A stretch of DNA of 34,438 bases, taken from positions 1 to 34,438 of the forward strand of contig CALNCU010000280.1 of assembly GCA_937875395.1 (NCBI GenBank), read 5' to 3'. Of the stretch, positions 28,493-34,438 are shown in pieces. Both the position numbers and the translations under genes were made by a program. This DNA comes from an uncultured Armatimonadota bacterium (GTDB lineage: Bacteria > Armatimonadota > UBA5829 > DTJY01). Within the stretch, counting starts at the first letter, position 1, and every line of letters begins with the position of its first letter. The notes under the pieces are model-generated. The model did no database searches and had not been told where the DNA came from. It worked only from the letters and a program-made list of their open reading frames with translations.

Positions 28493-31216
28493 ATGCGCCG
28501 TTTACTAATTGGGTTAATCCTGGCGGTCTGTTTAATTGCAGGTACAACAGCAATTGCGTCCGCGGATAACATACTGACCAACGCCGGTTTTGAGAGCGGC
28601 AAGCTGACCCCGTGGCAGCAGGCCCAGGGCAAGAATGCAGGATTTGAGTATTTTACCATATCCAAACAGACCCCCCATTCCGGTACATACTGCGTTTACG
28701 GCCGCGGCAACACAGAGACAAGGTATAACGGTTTTACCACTCTGGTGCAGGACGTTGAGCTCAAACCGGAGCGCGGTGCATCTTACCGGATAAGCGGTTT
28801 TGCCAAAGCCGCCTTTACCGCCGGCTCAGGCAAAAAAGTCAGCATTGCGGTAAGAGAAGTAGATGCTGAAGGAAAGACTATCCGTTACCAGGACGTACAG
28901 ATTGATCCTGCAAAGACAGATTGGACATCTTACGTTAAGGTGTTCACTGTATCAGATAAGACGGTCAGTTTTGCTGTATACATAATACTCAACAATCTGA
29001 ATAACAATGAAGGCGTCTATTTTGATGACATTGCTTTTGAAGCAATAAGCGGAGGGGGGCAGGCCTTTGTTCCGGGAAAGGCCCTCCCCAAAAGCGGCCA
29101 GGTGATAGAACTTAAGTCGGCACAGTTCGCGGTAGAGATAGACGCCTCTACCGGCCTGCTGCGCCAGCTTGTCTCCCTGCAACCGCAGCCGCAGGTGCTG
29201 CATCCGGCAGCATCCCAGACAAGCGTAGTTTTTTTTAGAACGCCTGGCGGGGAGGTTAAATTCCACAGGAGCGGCCCAGTCCGGCAGGAAGGCAGGGACA
29301 AGGTCTCTTTTACACTTGTGCCGGATGATGCCGCTCTGCCGCTTAAGGCTCAAATCAGCTACTGGATGAGCAAAGAGTGTTTTCATGAAAGCGTAGTCTT
29401 TGAGAGCACGGGGAATATAGACGGGGTAAGCACACTTGGCTTAAGGCACGGCTTTGTACCGTCCTCCTGGGAAAAGATCATAGGGGCGCTCCGGCACGTT
29501 AAGGTAGTTAACAGCAACGAACAGGCTATTTTCTCATACGGAGAGCGCAAGAACGATCTTAATCTGGCAAAGCTTGATTCCTGGCAGAACGTAGTCTTCC
29601 CCATGACCGTGCTTGAGGGCCGCGACAGGTTCGTTCTGGTTGGCGATGCCTGCATGGATAACTTTGTAACCATCTCCCCCAACCACCCTGAAGGATACTT
29701 TCCGTCTGTTCAGCAGAACCCGAAGAGCGTGAGCAAAGGGGAGAAGTTCACCTTCAACCTTATCTACCGCTCCTTTAACCGGAACGAGAGCCTGCTGCGT
29801 GACGCGTGGAGATGGTACGCAAGCAATGTCTACAGCAATGATCCCCTGATAAAGGATTTCATCGCCTACAAAGAACGCCCGAACAGGCCCTTCCCGGACG
29901 GGTGTTTTGCTAGTTACCCCGCCTTCAACAAGGCGCGCGAAAACCGCATGTATCCCGGCAGCAACATGTGGTGGTACGGCTGGCACGATACCATCAATGA
30001 ATCCTACCCGGTGAGCGGTTCCTGGCTCACGCCTGTAAACAACTGGAACCCTATTACCGCAGAGCAGATGCGGGATGAGATTGCACGCCTGTCAAAGAAG
30101 AATTTCAAGGCATACATGTACTTCCGCCAGCTTGCCAACCTGCGCCTTAAGGGGAGCACCGTGCCGGATGACTGGTTCCGGGTGAAGTCGGGCGGGGCGC
30201 TGGAGCGTTACGGCGGCGGTTACAGCGTGCCTCTGCCGGAGAAGGTGCAGAAGGTTGTCGGCTACAAGGATATTCCCTGGGGCACCTATGATTTCCAGAA
30301 CGAGAAGTTCAGGGCGCATTACTTTTCCGAGCTCAAGGCGGCTGTAAACTTCTACAATCCCGCGGGAGTCGCCTGGGACATGGGATGGGAGCCGGATCAC
30401 GCGGGCATGTTCCGCATGCAGGCGGACGTCTATCTCTGGCTGAAGGAGAAGCATCCGGGGATGCGGGTAGTGAGCAACGAGGGGCTCTCTCCAACTCAGT
30501 ACTACTCTGACCTTGTACTTGTAGAGAACGGCCTGCTGGGCGGCAAGACCTGGTATGATTTTGAGGCATCCAAAGCCTTTAGCACAAACGTTGTCTGCCT
30601 GGAGCGCTTCAATCTCTTTGATGCCGCCGTCTCCAATGCTCTTACTGGCAAGAAGACATGGCTCCCGGCAAGGGGGCTTGACGACAACAAACGGTTCATG
30701 GATTTTGTTCTGGCCGCAAAACCGGAGTTTGCCGGTAATGATAAGAAGCTGGCCTGGATATGCCAGGCGCGTGCCAGCCTGAGGGATATAGGTATGGGCG
30801 CCAGCCCCGGATACATAGAGGAATGCAAGCCGATGTCTGATGCCATGGTGAGGTTTGCCGGAGAGATTGTGGGTACCCCACTGGTAAATAAGAGTTACGC
30901 ATTGCGGCTTAACGGCCTGGCTGACCGAGATGGAGACCTCTACACCAGCGGCTGGGTTAATAAAAACCGTATAAGGCTGGCTGTGTACAATGACACCATC
31001 CAGGCAAAGCCGGTGCGCCTGCTGGTTGACGGCAAATTCCTGGCATCAAACGGGTGGAAGCTCAAAAAGGCCCTGGCGGCAGAGCAATCCATTGTGACCT
31101 ATGATATGTCAGAGCAGCAGGGGAACTTTAACGTAAGCTCAGGCGCCTCCGGATTGGTTCTTTCCGGGGAACTGCCTCCATTTTCTGCCCTGCTCTACTT
31201 TGCAGACAGTAAGTAG
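28493..31216 (+). CDS. Secreted GH-like protein with CBM4/9 and TIM-barrel domains
   Basis: A 907-aa protein. ATG 28493 is chosen because GGGGAG lies 6 bp before it and a signal peptide begins there (LLIGLILAVCLIAGTTAIASA); a longer ORF runs back through the prepilin gene and is spurious. Residues ~26-190 are a CBM4/9-type jelly roll (NILTNAGFESGKLTPWQQ, VYFDDIAFE). Residues ~200-430 form a large beta-sandwich of the mutarotase-like kind seen in GH36/GH97-type enzymes. Residues ~470-800 look like a TIM barrel, with WWYGWHDT, AYMYFRQ, GVAWDMGWEPDH (Asp629) and VVSNEG (Glu663) as candidate catalytic strand ends. A small beta domain ends the chain (FSALLYFAD). The overall plan resembles alpha-galactosidase-like clan D proteins and DUF6259-type families, but the exact family is not certain. 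Part of the LacI-2 cluster. Confidence 0.85.
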   Translation: MRRLLIGLILAVCLIAGTTAIASADNILTNAGFESGKLTPWQQAQGKNAGFEYFTISKQTPHSGTYCVYGRGNTETRYNGFTTLVQDVELKPERGASYRISGFAKAAFTAGSGKKVSIAVREVDAEGKTIRYQDVQIDPAKTDWTSYVKVFTVSDKTVSFAVYIILNNLNNNEGVYFDDIAFEAISGGGQAFVPGKALPKSGQVIELKSAQFAVEIDASTGLLRQLVSLQPQPQVLHPAASQTSVVFFRTPGGEVKFHRSGPVRQEGRDKVSFTLVPDDAALPLKAQISYWMSKECFHESVVFESTGNIDGVSTLGLRHGFVPSSWEKIIGALRHVKVVNSNEQAIFSYGERKNDLNLAKLDSWQNVVFPMTVLEGRDRFVLVGDACMDNFVTISPNHPEGYFPSVQQNPKSVSKGEKFTFNLIYRSFNRNESLLRDAWRWYASNVYSNDPLIKDFIAYKERPNRPFPDGCFASYPAFNKARENRMYPGSNMWWYGWHDTINESYPVSGSWLTPVNNWNPITAEQMRDEIARLSKKNFKAYMYFRQLANLRLKGSTVPDDWFRVKSGGALERYGGGYSVPLPEKVQKVVGYKDIPWGTYDFQNEKFRAHYFSELKAAVNFYNPAGVAWDMGWEPDHAGMFRMQADVYLWLKEKHPGMRVVSNEGLSPTQYYSDLVLVENGLLGGKTWYDFEASKAFSTNVVCLERFNLFDAAVSNALTGKKTWLPARGLDDNKRFMDFVLAAKPEFAGNDKKLAWICQARASLRDIGMGASPGYIEECKPMSDAMVRFAGEIVGTPLVNKSYALRLNGLADRDGDLYTSGWVNKNRIRLAVYNDTIQAKPVRLLVDGKFLASNGWKLKKALAAEQSIVTYDMSEQQGNFNVSSGASGLVLSGELPPFSALLYFADSK

Positions 31217-31230
31217 TTTTATGTATCTGT

Positions 31231-31281
31231 CCCGGCGGTGCCGCTTTCATTCAGGCGCCACCGCCAGGGTGGATAGTTTTT
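31231..31281 (+). terminator. Hairpin with late T-tract between GH genes (partial terminator or mRNA-processing stem)
   Basis: GGCGGTG (31234-31240) pairs with CACCGCC (31259-31265). TTTTT comes only at 31277-31281, 11 bp after the stem, so it may be a weak terminator that lowers expression of the downstream genes. Confidence 0.45.
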
Positions 31282-31308
31282 ATCATTCATAAAACGGAGC
31301 CTAAGTAC

Positions 31309-33339
31309 ATGAAGCAGATTTTGCGTTGCTATATCCCAGTGGGTTGTGAAGAAGGCCGGATGCATGACATACTCTCATATTGCGCCAGAACGGGTTGCCG
31401 CGAGGTCTTGCTCTTCACTTCGTCCTATGATTCCATGCCCACCTTTATTCCCCTTGCAGAACTAGAGGAGTATGCCCGGTTCCTTAAGCCGCTTGTAAAG
31501 ACTCTGCGGCAGAATGGGATAGAGGTAAGCATCAACCTTCTGCAGACCCTGGGGCACGTATACTACCCAAAAGCCCTTGATGAGCAATTCCCGTTTCAAC
31601 GAAGAGTGAATATGGACGGCCGGGTATCCATGGCCGGTGCGTGCCCGCTGGATGAGAACCTGCGGAACTACATCACATCCGTCTACCGTCTCTTTGCGGA
31701 ACTTAAGCCGCGTACAATTTTTGTTGATGATGATTTTAGAAACTTCCTGGAAGGGCTCTGCTGCTTCTGTCCGCAGCATCTTAAAAAGTTCGGCGAAGCC
31801 GTTGGGAAGGATATCTCTCTTAAGACGCTGCGGGATGCCTACATGTCCGGCGGCGGGGATACAAAACTAAAACTTGCATACCATAATGTATTGAGCAATG
31901 CCCTCAGGGATTTTGCAGTGCAGATACGGCTTGCCGTGCACAGCGTATCCCCGGAGACAAGGGTGGGAGTTATGGCCGCACGGATGCCGGAGGGGAGCTT
32001 CGGCATGGATATTGCGCAGGTGGCATATGCGCTTGCAGGAGACATGAGACCGCTGGTTCGTCCTCAGATATCCATGTACAGCGAAGGTTTTATAAGAGAT
32101 TCTGCGGGGGTCTTTATAAATCCGGGCCTGGTGCAGGCGGTATTCGGCAGGGAGATAGAACTCTACCCGGAGATAGAAAACTACCGGTACACCACTTACG
32201 CCAAGTCCGCCAGAACAACCTTAACCCAGATGGCGGTCTGCCTGCTGAACGGGTGGGATAACCTTGCGCTCAATATTGTGGATATGTGCGGGCAGCCGTT
32301 CTCTGATTGCGAAGACCTTATCGGCATGATAGCGGAGAAGAGAGCCTATCTTGATACCCTTTCGGATCTTGTGGCCCATGAGCATCCGGCGGATGGTATC
32401 TGCATCTACATGCACAAGTTGAACACCGTGGCAAGGCGGAATCTCCACCCGGAGAAGGGGATAACAGGAGTCCTTGACCGCAGGCCGTATGATAACTGGC
32501 TCCCGAACATAGGGCTGCCGGTGGGATATAACTGGGACGAGACGCCGTTCCGCATGATAACAGGTGACGATGTTTCCGCGCTCTCGCACCAGGAGGCGGA
32601 AGAACTCCTGCGGGGCGGTGCGGTGATGGATGCGCGCGCAATGCAATGCCTGCAGGATATGGGCTTCTCCAGTCGTATAGGCGTTGAAGTGGGCGGTTCT
32701 GTTCCGCTTGATGACACGGGGTATGAAGATTTCCATGATGAAGTTATGACCCCCATGCTGCATGGCAGAAAGACTCCTCTGCGCGCAATCTCTGCCCCGG
32801 GGGATTTCCGCGTGCTCCGGTTTACCGGAGATGGGTTTAAGGTGCAGAGAGCAGTCTCATCCATAATAAACTACAAGGGCGAGACGGTTACACCCTCCGC
32901 GGTTATCACGGAAAACTCCCTGGGGGAGCGTTTCGCCGTGCTTGCTATGATGGGTTCCAATTCCAGGTTTGTCTTTGAATGCGGCTGCCGTGCGGAACAG
33001 CTGCGTAATATATTTGAATGGGTGGCGGGCAGAAGGCTTCCGGTCTCCGTACTTAAAGGCACGTACATATGGCCCATGGTCAACCGGCACCGTAGCGGGA
33101 AGGGTATAGTGGCCGGATTTGTGAATCTTTCCACAGATGCCTGCCGGGAGATTGTAATCTCTGTGCCTGCATACTTTGAGGAAGGCTTTAAACAGGTCCG
33201 GTATGTGGCCGGAGACGGCTGCTTAAAAGAGCTTGGCGGGAATATGGCAGAGGATATCTTCTGCGGCACCCCGTGCCTGCGCATAAGGCACAAACTGGAG
33301 CCGATGGAGATGCTGGTACTTGTCATAACCCCTGATTAG
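31309..33339 (+). CDS. Cytoplasmic GH-like (GH42-related?) TIM-barrel protein, uncharacterised
   Basis: A 676-aa protein; CGGAG lies 9 bp before ATG 31309. No signal peptide. Residues ~1-370 fit a TIM barrel of a putative glycosidase. They contain EVLLFTSSYDS, GIEVSINLLQTLGH, RTIFVDDDFRN (Asp140-Asp142), ETRVGVMAARMPEG, ELYPEIENY and LLNGWDNLALNIVDM; the Glu pair in PEIENY is a nucleophile candidate. Residues ~375-600 may be a GATase-like domain (GICIYMH, DDVSALSHQEAEELL, GGAVMDARAMQCLQDMGF), as in GH42. A final beta domain ends in PMEMLVLVITP. It probably degrades oligosaccharides imported after the secreted enzymes act. The family assignment is weak. It lies 92 bp after the secreted GH-like gene. 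Confidence 0.78.
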   Translation: MKQILRCYIPVGCEEGRMHDILSYCARTGCREVLLFTSSYDSMPTFIPLAELEEYARFLKPLVKTLRQNGIEVSINLLQTLGHVYYPKALDEQFPFQRRVNMDGRVSMAGACPLDENLRNYITSVYRLFAELKPRTIFVDDDFRNFLEGLCCFCPQHLKKFGEAVGKDISLKTLRDAYMSGGGDTKLKLAYHNVLSNALRDFAVQIRLAVHSVSPETRVGVMAARMPEGSFGMDIAQVAYALAGDMRPLVRPQISMYSEGFIRDSAGVFINPGLVQAVFGREIELYPEIENYRYTTYAKSARTTLTQMAVCLLNGWDNLALNIVDMCGQPFSDCEDLIGMIAEKRAYLDTLSDLVAHEHPADGICIYMHKLNTVARRNLHPEKGITGVLDRRPYDNWLPNIGLPVGYNWDETPFRMITGDDVSALSHQEAEELLRGGAVMDARAMQCLQDMGFSSRIGVEVGGSVPLDDTGYEDFHDEVMTPMLHGRKTPLRAISAPGDFRVLRFTGDGFKVQRAVSSIINYKGETVTPSAVITENSLGERFAVLAMMGSNSRFVFECGCRAEQLRNIFEWVAGRRLPVSVLKGTYIWPMVNRHRSGKGIVAGFVNLSTDACREIVISVPAYFEEGFKQVRYVAGDGCLKELGGNMAEDIFCGTPCLRIRHKLEPMEMLVLVITPD

Positions 33340-33451
33340 TGCCCAGTACAGAGATTGAAACAAACAAAGTTCATTGGATGCTTTGGTTGCAGAGCCCTGC
33401 CCTTGCGGAGCTTCAAACAGATAAGGAGCATGATATGAGGAGAACGTGCTA

Positions 33452-34438
33452 ATGCATAAATATATTGCAAGACTGGCAATGGCGGTGCTGCTGGCATCAA
33501 CTTCATCCTGTGTTTTTGCCGGGAATGTAAGCGTGCAGAATCTTACGCTTACGCCGGATGGGCGGACGGGTGCGTTTTCCGTCGGCTTCTTCGGGAAGTC
33601 CCTGCAGGGGCGTGCCGAGTGCCGTGTGATGGATGGAAAGACCGGAGTTCTGCTTGCTCCCACAGGTGTAAAGCGTATGCAGGATAAATCCCGGGAAGTG
33701 TTTGCGCAGAGGTTCGCCGGTGACGGATATCTCTCTGCCACGCACTCTGTTTATGCAGAGAGGGGCTGCATCTTCTGGCAGGCCACCGTTGCAAACAGCG
33801 GAAAAGATGAGAGATGGCTTGAGGTTACGCTTAATCTCCCCTTCCGGCTTTCGGGCGAGTGGCAGTTCTGGAACGGGTTTGATACCAAACCGGCACCAAA
33901 AGAGGCCTCACGCTCAGATTTAAAGGGAATGTTCCCGCTCTCCGCGGTATACGGCAATAAGACCGGGCTTGCCGTGGGGATAGATGCATACCAGATAAGA
34001 AGCTACCTTAGGGGCGGCGTGCGGGGCAACACTCTCTCCTATACCACCAGAATGGTGCTTGATCCCGGAGGCCGGGACAGCATAACTTTTGTGATTTTTC
34101 CTTTTAAAGATAACTTTGGATACCTGGATGCCGTCCAGCACTACTACGATACCTTCCCGGATGTGTTCAGGCCCAGTCCGGGCACGGATCCGCGGATAAA
34201 CCTTGCCTGCGCCCACTATCTGTACTGGTACTGGTGCGGCAAGGATGATTTTAACACCTTTGACCTTATGCGCCGTGCGGGTGCCGGTAACGACTGGTGC
34301 TACGGCGCAACATCCGGCATACGGGTAGGCGACTGGTGGCCCAGCGAGTATACCAAAGAGTGGAGTGCAGCCCACCCCATAAAAACTCCGCAGCCAAAGG
34401 ATTACATAGGCCGCCTTCTGGCCGGGGATGACCGGGAT
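33452..34438 (+). CDS. Secreted GH-like protein, N-terminal part (3' end outside window)
   Basis: The frame from ATG 33452 is open for 329 codons to the last base, with no stop, so the gene is cut by the window edge. GAGGAG lies ~9 bp upstream. A signal peptide covers ~1-21 (YIARLAMAVLLASTSSCVFA); a Cys lies near the cleavage region but no clear lipobox is seen. Residues ~22-235 form a large beta-sandwich (VQNLTLTPDGRTGAFSVGFFG, then GCIFWQATVANSGKDERWLEV) similar in style to the mutarotase-like domain of the 907-aa protein. From ~245 (INLACAHYLYWYWCG) a catalytic barrel seems to begin, with AGNDWCYG and RVGDWWPSEYTKEW. Probably another exported enzyme of the LacI-2 cluster; the family is not recognised. 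Confidence 0.78.
   Translation, partial: MHKYIARLAMAVLLASTSSCVFAGNVSVQNLTLTPDGRTGAFSVGFFGKSLQGRAECRVMDGKTGVLLAPTGVKRMQDKSREVFAQRFAGDGYLSATHSVYAERGCIFWQATVANSGKDERWLEVTLNLPFRLSGEWQFWNGFDTKPAPKEASRSDLKGMFPLSAVYGNKTGLAVGIDAYQIRSYLRGGVRGNTLSYTTRMVLDPGGRDSITFVIFPFKDNFGYLDAVQHYYDTFPDVFRPSPGTDPRINLACAHYLYWYWCGKDDFNTFDLMRRAGAGNDWCYGATSGIRVGDWWPSEYTKEWSAAHPIKTPQPKDYIGRLLAGDDRD

Overview
The window looks like chromosomal DNA of an Armatimonadota-type bacterium or a close relative with the same lifestyle. The best clue is a type IV prepilin-like protein at 27706-28479. It has the long, alanine-rich helix and the H-X9-DG motif typical of the large secreted prepilin families of Armatimonadota and Planctomycetes-like bacteria. 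LacI-family regulators next to very large secreted glycoside-hydrolase-like proteins with jelly-roll modules fit a polysaccharide degrader. The phylum call is inference; no rRNA or marker phylogeny is available here. I see no transposase, phage gene or CRISPR array.

Layout. 1-2640: tail of a secreted carbohydrate-active protein followed by a GH5/GH42-like glycosidase. 2672-9459: mostly housekeeping on both strands: a small anchored protein, tRNA-Pro(UGG), a zinc-ribbon/TPR membrane protein, a 70-aa orphan, a UPF0182 membrane protein overlapping a two-helix protein, and tRNA-Lys(UUU). 9550-13059: a probable operon with a structured leader, encoding a SurA/PrsA-like lipoprotein foldase, the two halves of a YabN-type protein as separate overlapping genes (tetrapyrrole methylase, then MazG), and a secreted BsuPI-domain protein. 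13133-16101: pyruvate phosphate dikinase behind a leader with five good hairpins, closed by an intrinsic terminator. 16166-16621: a second small anchored protein.

Carbohydrate region A, 16694-24945: a LacI-type regulator (LacI-1), a reverse-strand operon (XRE-cupin regulator, DMT transporter, PHP phosphoesterase), and a 1422-aa secreted GH42-like protein. The LacI-1 promoter and the 1422-aa gene promoter share a 20-bp motif identical at 17 positions. Region B, 25313 to the end: a D-malate/tartrate dehydrogenase, a divergent second LacI regulator (LacI-2), then a forward cluster of prepilin-like protein, a 907-aa secreted GH-like protein, a 676-aa cytoplasmic GH-like protein and a secreted GH-like protein running off the end. 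Two copies of an 18-bp pseudo-palindrome centred on CG, the classic LacI-family operator form, lie at the LacI-2 start and upstream of the prepilin gene. This suggests LacI-2 controls itself and the whole cluster, so that a pseudopilin is switched on together with the enzymes.

Two intergenic regions between convergent genes (17862-18097 and 25064-25272) hold copies of the same ~65-bp hairpin repeat. Apical stems differ between copies but stay paired. No described defence or mobile system is present. The most novel-looking items are the ppdK leader RNA, this covarying repeat family, and the two LacI operator pairs.
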